Positions 26,273 to 34,180 of a stretch of DNA of 64,000 nt are shown here, one piece after another. Source of the stretch: Gemmatimonadota bacterium. GTDB lineage: Bacteria > Latescibacterota > UBA2968 > UBA8231. The stretch's first letter is position 1, and every line of letters begins with the position of its first letter. The notes beneath the pieces were generated by a model, which searched no databases, had not been told where the DNA came from, and saw nothing but the letters and a program-made list of their open reading frames with translations. A program made the position numbers and the translations under genes. The stretch is taken from the NCBI GenBank assembly GCA_018673255.1, contig JABHDC010000154.1:1-64000 (forward strand), read 5' to 3'.

Positions 26273-27546
26273 GGTCGTGATCCGTCTTCGTTCAAGGTGT
26301 CGAGAGCTTTCTGGAGTTGTGCGGCGAATTCGCTGTCGCCGGCCAAAGTGACACCAGCCTGAAGGATCTCGCGGGCCTTGTCCGCGTTGCCGGCATTGGT
26401 CAGTGCCAGACCGTAGAAGTAGTGAACTTGAGGATTCTCTGGTGCACGGGCCAGTGCCTTCTCGTACAGGGGCAGCGCCAACTCGATTTCACCGCGCATG
26501 GCGTAGACCGATCCCGCGTTCATCAGTGCCGTGGGATCATCCGGTCTGGCGTCAGCTGCGCGAAGATAGAAGGGGAGTGACTCGTCGAGTCGCTCGGCCC
26601 GTGACAGCAGGCCACCCATGTGGTTGAGCAGACGGGCATCGCCGGGCTGCAGATTGGCCACATGCTGGAATTTGATGACCGCTTCCTCCGTCAGGGCATT
26701 CTCCAACAGGAAGGCGCCCAGGCGATAGTGGCCGGCCGGATCCTCGGGTGAGTTGAGGATGGCCACCCGCAACTGACGAAATGTTTCGGCCCTGGACGCA
26801 TCGATCGACTGCAGATGCGTCAATCGTTCGCGGGCCGCCGCGGAAATCGAGGCATCCATCGCTGCGCCTGAAGCGGCGATGCGCTCCCAGGCTTCGACCA
26901 GACTCGGATCCAGTTCGGTCGCCACTGTGTAGGCCGCGATCGCTTCGCTCAGAATACCGGCCTGCTCGAGGGACATACCGTGCAGGTGCGCGAATGTCGC
27001 CTCCTGCGGCCGCAGTTCACGGGCCTTGCTGATGTACTCGATGGCCATCTCGGGTCGCTGCGTGGCGCGATAGACGTCAGCCAGTCGCCGATAGAGGGCG
27101 GGCTGTTCCGGTTCCAGTTCCACTGCGCGCCGAAGGTGAGTCTCGGCCTCATCCAACCGCTGCATGCGGAAGTACATCCCGCCGAGATTCAGATGGGCAA
27201 GGGCGAAATCAGGGTGATGGCGCAGGGCCCGTTGAGCCGACTCAATCGCTTCGGCGTGAAGGCCCAGAGCCACCTGTGCGGTAGCCAGCAGATTGTTGAC
27301 TTGGGCGCTGGTCGAATCGATGGCCAGTGCCTGCTCGGCAACCTGAATCGCTTCGGCTGATTCTCCCGAGGCCAGTGCCTGCCGGACCTGCCCCAGTAAC
27401 TGGGCAATCTCCGGCGAAGGTGCGACAGGCTGGGCCGGTACAACCGGTGGCGCAGGGGATTCTTCCGGCCGGGGATCACACGAAGTGACGGTGACGAGCA
27501 TACAGGCCGCCAGGGCGAGTACGCAGGATGGTGGCCTGAGCGGCAT
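26269..27546 (-). CDS. TPR-repeat lipoprotein
   Basis: The 425-aa product starts MPLRPPSC with GGAG seven bases upstream. A GTG four codons earlier is possible but badly placed for that site. A lipobox VTVTSC puts the acylated Cys near residue 23, followed by a Pro-rich linker. About ten TPR units follow, for example AIQVAEQALAIDSTSAQVNN, FALAHLNLGGMYFRMQRLDE and MALPLYEKALARAPENPQVH-type repeats near the end. It heads an operon with a second TPR lipoprotein and split transketolase. Its partner is unknown. Confidence 0.85.
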   Translation of the reverse strand: MPLRPPSCVLALAACMLVTVTSCDPRPEESPAPPVVPAQPVAPSPEIAQLLGQVRQALASGESAEAIQVAEQALAIDSTSAQVNNLLATAQVALGLHAEAIESAQRALRHHPDFALAHLNLGGMYFRMQRLDEAETHLRRAVELEPEQPALYRRLADVYRATQRPEMAIEYISKARELRPQEATFAHLHGMSLEQAGILSEAIAAYTVATELDPSLVEAWERIAASGAAMDASISAAARERLTHLQSIDASRAETFRQLRVAILNSPEDPAGHYRLGAFLLENALTEEAVIKFQHVANLQPGDARLLNHMGGLLSRAERLDESLPFYLRAADARPDDPTALMNAGSVYAMRGEIELALPLYEKALARAPENPQVHYFYGLALTNAGNADKAREILQAGVTLAGDSEFAAQLQKALDTLNEDGSRP

Positions 27547-27653
27547 CGCAGGCTCCACTGAAGAGGGCAGGAGTCACCGTCGAAGGTGACGGCTTGGATC
27601 GGTATCGTCGGCCCCGGCCCCTGGGATGTCAAGAATCGGGCGCGAGGACAACG

Positions 27654-27685
27654 AAAAAGCCCCGGGAGCCTAGGCACCCGGGGCT
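27654..27685 (-). terminator. Terminator after tRNA-Val(CAC)
   Basis: AGCCCCGGGTGCC and GGCTCCCGGGGCT form a long GC stem followed on the minus strand by TTTTCG. It closes the two-tRNA transcript. Confidence 0.9.
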
Positions 27686-27705
27686 ATCGCGAACAGAGCA
27701 GAAAA

Positions 27706-27782
27706 TGGTGGGCGATGCTGGATTTGAACCAGCGACCTCCGGTATGTGAAACCGGCGCTCTAACCAACTGAGCTAATCGCCC
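27706..27782 (-). tRNA. tRNA-Val(CAC)
   Basis: Acceptor GGGCGAT/ATCGCCC, anticodon stem CCGGT/ACCGG and loop TTCACAT give anticodon CAC. CCA is encoded (27706-27708). The acceptor and D arm are nearly the same as in tRNA-Val(GAC) at 46 kb. Confidence 0.96.
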
Positions 27783-27783
27783 A

Positions 27784-27860
27784 TGGTGGGCCCACCAGGG
27801 CTCGAACCTGGGACCAACGGATTATGAGTCCGTCGCTCTAACCAACTGAGCTATAGGCCC
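27784..27860 (-). tRNA. tRNA with CAT anticodon (elongator Met or Ile2)
   Basis: Acceptor GGGCCTA/TGGGCCC, anticodon stem ACGGA/TCCGT and loop CTCATAA give anticodon CAT. CCA is encoded (27784-27786). G1 pairs with C72 and the anticodon stem lacks three G-C pairs at its base, so it is not the initiator. Elongator Met and lysidine-modified Ile2 cannot be separated by eye. Confidence 0.9.
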
Positions 27861-27897
27861 TGTGTCATGCGTACCTGGTGCTGCTGCAGGCACAAAA

Positions 27898-27925
27898 ACA
27901 TCAGGGCACAACAGGGCACGGTCAA
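27898..27925 (-). promoter_or_regulatory. Predicted promoter of tRNA(CAT)-tRNA-Val(CAC)
   Basis: On the minus strand TTGACC (920-925 of this kilobase) and TGATGT are 16 bp apart, about 38 bp before the first tRNA. The CTCTTGACC context is shared with the promoter of tRNA-Val(GAC). Confidence 0.5.
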
Positions 27926-27936
27926 GAGCCCGGGTG

Positions 27937-29781
27937 TCAGTTGCCACCTGATTCTGATGAACTCGCGCTCAACTGGGTGCGCGTACTGATCAACTCACGC
28001 ACATGAGCATTGAGGCTCTGGACCTCACTCTCCAGGCCCGCTTCCTGCGCCTGTCGCAGACGACGCGTGGTATCATCGATCTGCCGTGTCAGGCTCTCGC
28101 GACGCAGGTGCACCAGGTGATCTCGCCACAGTTGGTTCGCCTGGGCCTCATCGGTTTCGGCCAGAGCGCAGGTGGCCACGAGTTGTCCCAATGGGTCGTC
28201 GCCGAGTTCGCTCAGGAGCGCGGAGACATCGATTCGATCCACATTCGCATAACGCTGGCCGAGCAGTTCAACGAGGCGAGCGACGACTGGATCGGTGAAT
28301 TCTTCTGCTCCGAGTCGTTGTGTGGTGGGGCCGAGGAATCGTGGGAATTGAAGCAGGAGGGCGACGAATTCTCGCTCGAGTCGCTGTGCCACTGTCGGGG
28401 GAGGCAGGACCTCGACCGGAGCATATGAGTCATCGGGCGGCGGTGGCGTCTCCTGTCGAGGGCGACGATCTGAGGCCCCGGACTTGCGCTGCGCCATCGA
28501 AGTCTCGACGTCGCGTCGCAGGGCTTGTTCATCCACGCCGAAACGCTGGGCGACCCGGCGCATCATCAAGTCCTGGCGAACGGATGCTGTCGTGTCGCCC
28601 ACCAGAGGCAACAGCTGCTCGATGATGCGGGCCCGGCCCTGGAGCGATGAGAGGTCCATCGATGCGGCCAAGTGATCCAGATATACATCAAAGGCGGCGG
28701 GTGCGCGCTCAATCAGTTGTGCCAGGGCCTCGGGGCCGCCTTCCTCGCGGATCAGAGAATCGGGGTCGTGTCCCTCAGGCAGAGCAACCACCTTCACATC
28801 CAGATCGGTCTTCAGCAGGATCTCGATTCCACGTACCGCCGCATTCGATCCGGCCGCATCGCCGTCGAAGATGAGCACGACGCGCTCGGCATACCGACCC
28901 AGCAACTGGGCATGGTCAACCGTCAATGCCGTGCCTGATGCGGCGACCACATTGTCGACTCCAGCCTGGGCCAGGCCCAGTACATCCATATACCCCTCGA
29001 CGACGAGAGCCGTCTTGCTGCGTCGAATCGGTTCACGGGAGCGACTCAGGCCGTACATGACGCGGCTCTTGGAATAGATCGCCGTCTCTGGCGAATTCAG
29101 ATACTTGGGCTCGTCCTCCTCAGACATGGCCCGCGCGCCAAATGCGATCACCCGCCCGGAGAGATTGCTGATGGGAAAGATGATGCGCTGACGAAACCGG
29201 TCGAAGTGTCCTCGTCCACGACGGCTGGGAGACGCCAGACCTGCCTGTGTCAGCACATCCGGATCGAATTGCCGCCGGCCGGCCATCTCGACAAAACTCG
29301 TCCAACCTGCAGGGGCGTATCCCAGGTTTTCACGATCGATCAGTTCGTCACTGAGCCCGCGACCCCGCAGGTAGGCCAGTGCTTCGGCGCCCTCGGGCTG
29401 CCGGAGCATGTAGTGGTAGTATTTTGTCGCCAGATCGTGAGCGCGAAAGAGGGGGTCCAGTCGATCCTCCTCGCCGTGGCCCTGGCTCTTGGGCAACTCG
29501 ACCCCGGCTCGTTCAGCCAGGAAGGTGACGGCTTCGATGAAGCTGACCTTGTCGATTTCCTGCACGAACTTGAAGACGTCGCCGCCCACGCCACAGCCGA
29601 AGCAATGGTAGATCTGCCGCTGGGCGTTCACGTTGAAAGAGGGGGTCTTCTCCTCGTGAAATGGGCACAGTCCCGACCAATTGTTGCCGCGCTGGCGCAA
29701 TTGCACGTGGGCACCCACGACATCGACGATGTCGGATGCGTCGCGCACGCGCTCAAGGATCTCTTCCGGAATTCGGGCCAT
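27937..29781 (-). CDS. dnaG: DNA primase
   Basis: DnaG makes RNA primers for replication. The 614-aa protein has the CHC2 zinc finger (CPFHEEKTPSF ... HCFGCG) at about residues 38-62. The TOPRIM region (VVEGYMDVL, then LIFDGDAAG) sits near the middle, with a helicase-binding-like C-terminal region. The ATG at 29781 starts MARIPEEILERVRD, the normal DnaG beginning; the reading frame extends further upstream but the extra residues are unlike DnaG. rpoD and rpsU, frequent dnaG neighbours, are not adjacent; tRNA genes follow instead. Confidence 0.95.
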   Translation of the reverse strand: MARIPEEILERVRDASDIVDVVGAHVQLRQRGNNWSGLCPFHEEKTPSFNVNAQRQIYHCFGCGVGGDVFKFVQEIDKVSFIEAVTFLAERAGVELPKSQGHGEEDRLDPLFRAHDLATKYYHYMLRQPEGAEALAYLRGRGLSDELIDRENLGYAPAGWTSFVEMAGRRQFDPDVLTQAGLASPSRRGRGHFDRFRQRIIFPISNLSGRVIAFGARAMSEEDEPKYLNSPETAIYSKSRVMYGLSRSREPIRRSKTALVVEGYMDVLGLAQAGVDNVVAASGTALTVDHAQLLGRYAERVVLIFDGDAAGSNAAVRGIEILLKTDLDVKVVALPEGHDPDSLIREEGGPEALAQLIERAPAAFDVYLDHLAASMDLSSLQGRARIIEQLLPLVGDTTASVRQDLMMRRVAQRFGVDEQALRRDVETSMAQRKSGASDRRPRQETPPPPDDSYAPVEVLPPPTVAQRLEREFVALLLQFPRFLGPTTQRLGAEEFTDPVVARLVELLGQRYANVDRIDVSALLSELGDDPLGQLVATCALAETDEAQANQLWRDHLVHLRRESLTRQIDDTTRRLRQAQEAGLESEVQSLNAHVRELISTRTQLSASSSESGGN

Positions 29782-29827
29782 GGACGGGGATCGTGGGGGA
29801 TTCGGGGCTGTCGTCGGGGCTGAACGA

Positions 29828-29855
29828 AACTTACACCCCGAACGAACCTCGGCAA
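29828..29855 (-). promoter_or_regulatory. Possible dnaG promoter
   Basis: On the minus strand TTGCCG (29850-29855) and TAAGTT (29828-29833) are 16 bp apart, about 47 bp before the dnaG start. Two copies of GTTCGTTC-like sequence flank the spacer. Confidence 0.4.
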
Positions 29856-30186
29856 ATCGAGTCGATTCCGAGGATCCGTCGAGCCAGAAAGCGTCAATAT
29901 CTTGTGGTCGGCTGTAGTGGCGTGGCACAAGTTGTTGGGGGTCGAAGGAATCGGACGGCACCTTGCAACCGGTGCGCTCCATCACAGAACCATCCGGGTC
30001 GACTAGGTATCTTCACTTCGAAAGCGTTTGGCGGTGGTTGAATTCCATCGACCATCAGTGGTTGCGTAAAGAGTTGAAAAACCGCAGGATAGAGATGGAG
30101 AAGGGGCCGAATTCTATGCGCCAGCAGCATGCTTGCTGAGCGTCGATATCGGGCCGTTTCCTCTCCAGTAGACGGCTAGAATTTGC

Positions 30187-30214
30187 TTGACTTGACCTAC
30201 CATTGCCCTAACTT
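30187..30214 (+). promoter_or_regulatory. Possible promoter upstream of the dockerin-like gene at 30431
   Basis: TTGACT (30187-30192) and TAACTT (30209-30214) are 16 bp apart. A second overlapping TTGACC is present. If used, the mRNA would have a leader of about 210 nt. Confidence 0.4.
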
Positions 30215-30430
30215 TACCACGCTTATATACTTCCGCAAGGATTAGTGTGTCTGCACGGGAGCCGTCGATGCTGAACCTCTGTTCTGTGTTCGACGACTCA
30301 TGGGAAAGCTCGCGGGACCCAGGTATTTCAGGGCCACGAAGGAACGGCTTCCCTGCAACTGCATAATTGAATTTTATTTCTCTCAAGAACGACTTCGAGA
30401 TCGTGTGAATTGATGAGGAGGATTGAGGAT

Positions 30431-32230
30431 ATGTCGAGAGGCAAAGGGATGCTCTTCGCTCTCGTAGCCCTTACGGCTATTAGTGCCATCATGGCTGCAC
30501 CCGTCACGGCCGCGACGACGTCTGGCCCCGTGGCAGCTACTGATGAGCGTGCACCAGAAGACGTCAGCAATTTGACGGCCTTTCCCGGGGCTGCCGGGGT
30601 CGAAATCAGCTGGGAGCTTTCGCCTTCCGATTTCGTCCGTCAGTCGCCGACGGGCTCGGACCTCACATCCGGCGGTAGCTTCGCAAATGTGAACGACGTG
30701 GCTGGCTACGCCATCTATCGTGATGACGTGGAAATTGACTTTGTCGACGCTGGCGGGACGGAGTTCGTCGACCTGGAAGCGGCTGGTACGACCATCATCT
30801 ACACGGTGGTTGCCGAAGATGCAGCAGGTAACGAGAGCCCGGGTGTTGAGGTTATCGTTTCGCTGGGTGCGCCACCGGCAGCTACCATCAGTTTCGTTGA
30901 GCCAGATGGCGATTTCGGCATCATCGCGCTCGATGGTACAGGTTCCTTGGGCTTCAATATCAACAATTCGGCCACTGCGGCTGACGCCAATCTGACGGCA
31001 ACCGTTGTGGTTACCGGCGCTGGCTTCACAGTCACTACCACGACCGAAATCGATGTTACCGAGGGTACCTACCTCATTCCGCCGGGAAACAACACGCACT
31101 CTGGTAGCGTCAACTTCGATGCCGCTGCTGTTGGAAACCTCAACGGGGTGTATCTCGGCTCCGTCCTCATTCGTACGAACGATCCAGAAAACCGCGAGGC
31201 CACCTACGACGTCGTAGCTGAGATTACCGACGGCATCGGCCTTCCGGAAATCTCGATCGCACCAGGCACTGTTACCTACGCTGGCCAGATCATTGACCAG
31301 TCCTACACGCGGATCGTGACGATCAGCAACGTGGGCGGCCCCACGCTGGAAGGCACCGTGTCGATCGCCGGTGATGCTGCATTCAGCATCTCTGGTGACG
31401 GGACATACAGTCTTGATGGTGGCGGCGCTGAAGAGGTCACGGTCACCTTCGCACCAACAGATAGTGTCAGCTACTCGGCCACGATCACGGTCACGAGTAA
31501 CGACGACGACGAGGCCAGCACCGAGATCGCCGTCAGCGGTCGTGGTACGGCATCGGCTGAAGGCCCGGGTGTCATCGAGGTGATCACAACCGTCATCAAT
31601 CTACCCTTCGAGGGGCTCGTCACGATCCCAGGTGTCGGTCCGATCAACGCTTCCGATAATGCCGCCGTGGACGCCTTCCTCGCGGATTCTGCTTCTGTGG
31701 AAACGGCAGTCAACGAAGCAGCCCAGGCCGTCGCCCAGGCGATGGGTATCAGCCTGGACCGAATCAGAAACGGTCGCTGGGTCAAGGGTTCGCTCATCTT
31801 CGTCTTCGATGTCGCCGAGGCAGCGGAAGGCTCAGACGAGCCGTCGCCTGCGGATGCGGCGACCGCCCTCGAAACGACACTGGCCGACACGACAACATCG
31901 AATGCTGTCTCTGATCTCGGCGTGCCCAGTGCGACCACGACAGAGACCGTCGTGCAGATCCTGGTTCCGCAGGCTGAAGACGGCAGCCGGGTCGTTGGTT
32001 GGTTCACGAAGGGTGAGTTTGGCGCCCAGGTCGGTTTCGACGATTTCTTCGCCTTCGCCAACAACTTTGGTAAGACGGATGCCGACACCGATTGGGATGT
32101 CGCTTTTGACATCGGTAGCCCTTCCGGTGACCCGGATGGCAAGGTCGACTTTGACGACTTCTTCGCTTTTGCCGACAACTTCGGCAAGATCGTCGCCAAC
32201 GCCGATGCCATCATCGCGGCACTGCAGTAG
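30431..32230 (+). CDS. Secreted modular protein with Fn3-like, ASH-like, SEA-like and paired dockerin-like regions
   Basis: The 599-aa product starts at an ATG with AGGAGG nine bases upstream and has a Sec signal ending PVTAATTSG. A fibronectin III-like domain lies at about 35-150 (TAFPGAAGVEISWELS ... GYAIYRDD). Two beta-sandwich domains follow; the second has the choice-of-anchor D pattern (VTFAPTDSVSYSATITVTS). A SEA-like region at about 390-530 contains ISLDRIRNGRWVKGSLIFVF. The last 65 residues hold two FDDFFAFA[N/D]NFGK repeats; the second follows a DPDGKVD loop like dockerin type I. It is probably a surface or extracellular protein. It is followed by a strong terminator. Confidence 0.85.
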   Translation: MSRGKGMLFALVALTAISAIMAAPVTAATTSGPVAATDERAPEDVSNLTAFPGAAGVEISWELSPSDFVRQSPTGSDLTSGGSFANVNDVAGYAIYRDDVEIDFVDAGGTEFVDLEAAGTTIIYTVVAEDAAGNESPGVEVIVSLGAPPAATISFVEPDGDFGIIALDGTGSLGFNINNSATAADANLTATVVVTGAGFTVTTTTEIDVTEGTYLIPPGNNTHSGSVNFDAAAVGNLNGVYLGSVLIRTNDPENREATYDVVAEITDGIGLPEISIAPGTVTYAGQIIDQSYTRIVTISNVGGPTLEGTVSIAGDAAFSISGDGTYSLDGGGAEEVTVTFAPTDSVSYSATITVTSNDDDEASTEIAVSGRGTASAEGPGVIEVITTVINLPFEGLVTIPGVGPINASDNAAVDAFLADSASVETAVNEAAQAVAQAMGISLDRIRNGRWVKGSLIFVFDVAEAAEGSDEPSPADAATALETTLADTTTSNAVSDLGVPSATTTETVVQILVPQAEDGSRVVGWFTKGEFGAQVGFDDFFAFANNFGKTDADTDWDVAFDIGSPSGDPDGKVDFDDFFAFADNFGKIVANADAIIAALQ

Positions 32231-32240
32231 CAAGGCTTAG

Positions 32241-32311
32241 CTGGCGTTTTTCGCCAGCAGAGAAGGTTCAGAAGGCCCTCACCGATTCGTCGGTGAGGGC
32301 CTTCTTTTTTT
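32241..32311 (+). terminator. Double hairpin terminator
   Basis: A small CTGGCG/CGCCAG hairpin (32241-32257) is followed by a 15-bp perfect stem, GAAGGCCCTCACCGA with its complement, and seven T residues (32271-32311). It is one of the clearest terminators in the window. Confidence 0.95.
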
Positions 32312-32326
32312 GTGATGCAGGTCACA
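32311..32326 (+). promoter_or_regulatory. CRP-type palindrome TGTGA-N6-TCACA
   Basis: The sequence TGTGATGCAGGTCACA is a perfect match to the CRP consensus core with the right 6-bp spacing. It begins at the last T of the preceding terminator. Its centre lies about 93 bp before the predicted start of transcription of the next gene. CRP-family binding is inferred only from sequence. Confidence 0.55.
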
Positions 32327-32376
32327 TAACCTCAGGCAGGCACACAAGTTGGCGCTCCGGGCCGAGGAGATTCCGC

Positions 32377-32405
32377 TTGACCATAGCCCCCAAACCCGAT
32401 ACCGT
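32377..32405 (+). promoter_or_regulatory. Predicted promoter of the gene at 32508
   Basis: TTGACC (32377-32382) and TACCGT (32400-32405) are 17 bp apart. The -35 box is good and the -10 box is poor, as often seen at activator-dependent promoters. The leader would be about 96 nt. Confidence 0.5.
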
Positions 32406-32507
32406 TCTTCATCCGAGGTGAATCTGATGGACGAGATCAGTCAGGTTGTGTGCCCGGCCTGTCGGCGCCCATGCGCCGAGAGGAACCCGCTCCGGAGAGA
32501 TTGAGAC

Positions 32508-33569
32508 ATGCGCTCCCATCCCCATCGTCTGTTGTGTGTCGTGGCGCTGGTCGTCACCATGCTCACCGCTTCATGGGCCGTCGATTCCGGCCCGATTGCA
32601 TCCGTCGACAACATCCCGCCCGCTCCGGTGACCGAGTTGCGCGCCCTCAACACTGGCACGGATGTGCTGGTCACGTGGACACAGTCCATTGACGATGCCG
32701 TCTCCTTCAGTCCCTTCGGCGGCTCCTACGTTCCCCGTGGTGGCGTGAATGGCTACCGTGTCTATCGGACCCAGCAGGGCGAGGATACGGCTGAGCTGAT
32801 CGGCATTGCCGCTCCTGGTCAGGACCAGTTCACCGATGCTGAAGCGGTGACGGGATCCACCTACATTTACTCCGTCAAAGCCTTCGATCTGGATAACGAG
32901 ACCGATCCGGAGATCGTGCCCGGTTCGGCATCTGATCTGGCACGAGTGATCGCGCTTGGCACCGCACCGCCGGACGTAGTCGTGGTGACAAAGGTTCAGA
33001 GTCAGATGACCTTCGATGCCGTGATTGATGTCGCCGATGAGGCGGCGGTCGAAGTCTTCGTGACGGATTTCGTGACGCTTCTCGCCAATCTGCTCGGGAT
33101 CGATCCTTCCCGTATCAGTGTAACCGGCGTCGCCCAGGGCAGTGTGATCGTCGACTTCGAGATCCTCGATGTCGAAGGTGCTGCCGATGAGCCGACCGCA
33201 GAAACGGCGCTGGCTGAACTGCTGACCATCGTTGCCGACGATACGGCTGACGAGTTCGCCACCATCGGTCCCGTCCTCGAGATCGTGGATAACACCACGA
33301 CCGATGCCGTCATTATCCCGCTCCCCGTGGATGCCAACGGCAATATCATCGTCGGCTGGTTCACCCGGAGTGGTACGCAGGTTGACTTTGATGATTTCTT
33401 CGCCTTCGCCGACAATTTCGGTCGCACCGACGCCGATCCCGCCTTTGATGGGTCATTTGATGTCGTTCCCAATGGCGCCGTCGACTTCGATGACTTCTTT
33501 GCCTTCGCCGATAGTTTTGGCAAGATCGTAGCCAACGCCAGTGAGATTCAGGCCCTGCTGGGTCAGTAG
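32508..33569 (+). CDS. Secreted protein with Fn3-like, SEA-like and paired dockerin-like regions
   Basis: The 353-aa product is a shorter relative of the preceding gene's product. It has a signal peptide ending near TASWAVDSG. One fibronectin III-like domain follows (VTELRALNTGTDVLVTW ... NGYRVYRTQQG). A SEA-like region contains LLGIDPSRISVTGVAQGSV. The C terminus has two FDDFFAFADNFG-type repeats, the last after VVPNGAVD, and ends KIVANASEIQALLGQ, close to KIVANADAIIAAL of its neighbour. A GGAGAG site precedes the ATG. It lacks the two ASH-like domains. It probably shares an anchoring or assembly partner with its paralogue. Confidence 0.85.
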   Translation: MRSHPHRLLCVVALVVTMLTASWAVDSGPIASVDNIPPAPVTELRALNTGTDVLVTWTQSIDDAVSFSPFGGSYVPRGGVNGYRVYRTQQGEDTAELIGIAAPGQDQFTDAEAVTGSTYIYSVKAFDLDNETDPEIVPGSASDLARVIALGTAPPDVVVVTKVQSQMTFDAVIDVADEAAVEVFVTDFVTLLANLLGIDPSRISVTGVAQGSVIVDFEILDVEGAADEPTAETALAELLTIVADDTADEFATIGPVLEIVDNTTTDAVIIPLPVDANGNIIVGWFTRSGTQVDFDDFFAFADNFGRTDADPAFDGSFDVVPNGAVDFDDFFAFADSFGKIVANASEIQALLGQ

Positions 33570-33595
33570 TCACCGACGTTCGTTCCATCGCTCAG

Positions 33596-33628
33596 CGGCC
33601 GGTCTCCCCATGGGAGGCTGGCCGTTTT
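33596..33628 (+). terminator. Intrinsic terminator
   Basis: A 13-bp stem (CGGCCGGTCTCCC with GGGAGGCTGGCCG, two G-T pairs) around a short loop is followed by TTTTCG. It ends the transcript of the second dockerin-like gene. Confidence 0.85.
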
Positions 33629-33675
33629 CGTGCCTCATGTCCTTTACGATCTCAACAGTTGCTGGGTGGACTCTC

Positions 33676-33704
33676 TTGACAAGCCCACGGGGCATGGATA
33701 CTTT
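33676..33704 (+). promoter_or_regulatory. Strong sigma70-type promoter upstream of rho
   Basis: A perfect -35 box TTGACA (33676-33681) is followed after 17 bp by TACTTT (33699-33704). Transcription would start near 33711, giving a leader of about 470 nt before rho. Confidence 0.75.
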
Positions 33705-34180
33705 TTTTGATACCTGCACGACATCGCTTCCTCGCGAGTCGAAGGATTCCGACACTGAACCAACGCAGTTGTTGTACGGTTCAGGCCAGTTTCGGGTAAG
33801 GGCAGGTCGGGTAGATGTGGCTGTGGAATCCTTCCTGAAGAACCAATCAAATCAACCAGATTCGCCCGTCCCGTGCCCGGTCATTACGTGGCCTGCACGT
33901 CAACGGCGTCAATGAGTCTGAGTTATCGATCTCCCATCCAGCCTACATCTCTCCTGAAAAACACCCAGAACTTGATCTGCAGTTGTCGTAATTCCCGTTG
34001 GTCAATGTGCCCGAGTGGCGCTGGGGCCAGAGGGCCGGATTCGCCGCGCCAAGCGGTCTCATGAATCCTGCATGTCCTCATCTCGAGGGCCATGACGCAA
34101 CAATCTCCCGGATCTTGCGGCCACGTGTCGTATTCGGGATCTCCCATCACCAACCTTTCTGAAAGGTCGGATCCAGCACG

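Larger units (their letters stand above)
29782..30430. other. Long intergenic region between divergent dnaG and a secreted-protein gene
   Basis: This stretch of about 650 bp holds no convincing gene. It must carry promoters for both flanking genes; candidates are listed separately. AT content rises in the right half, with TTATATAC at about 30223 and TTGAATTTTATTTCTC at about 30367. The 200-plus bases between the candidate promoter and the right-hand gene could be a long leader. Confidence 0.6.
33570..34180. other. Gene-free region holding a terminator, the rho promoter and a long rho leader
   Basis: This stretch of about 610 bp contains a terminator at its left end, a strong promoter at 33676-33704, and then about 470 bases before the rho start. 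No convincing ORF is present; short frames have no recognisable sequence. A long leader is expected for an autoregulated rho gene. Confidence 0.65.

Noticed and set aside
29782..29985. Extended N terminus for DnaG
   Set aside because: The frame is open upstream, but the extra 68 residues are unlike any primase and the ATG at 29781 starts the family-typical sequence.
34009..34110. A tRNA-like stretch (GCCCGAGTGGCG) in the rho leader
   Set aside because: The beginning resembles a Leu/Ser tRNA D arm, but no anticodon arm, T arm or closing acceptor stem could be found.
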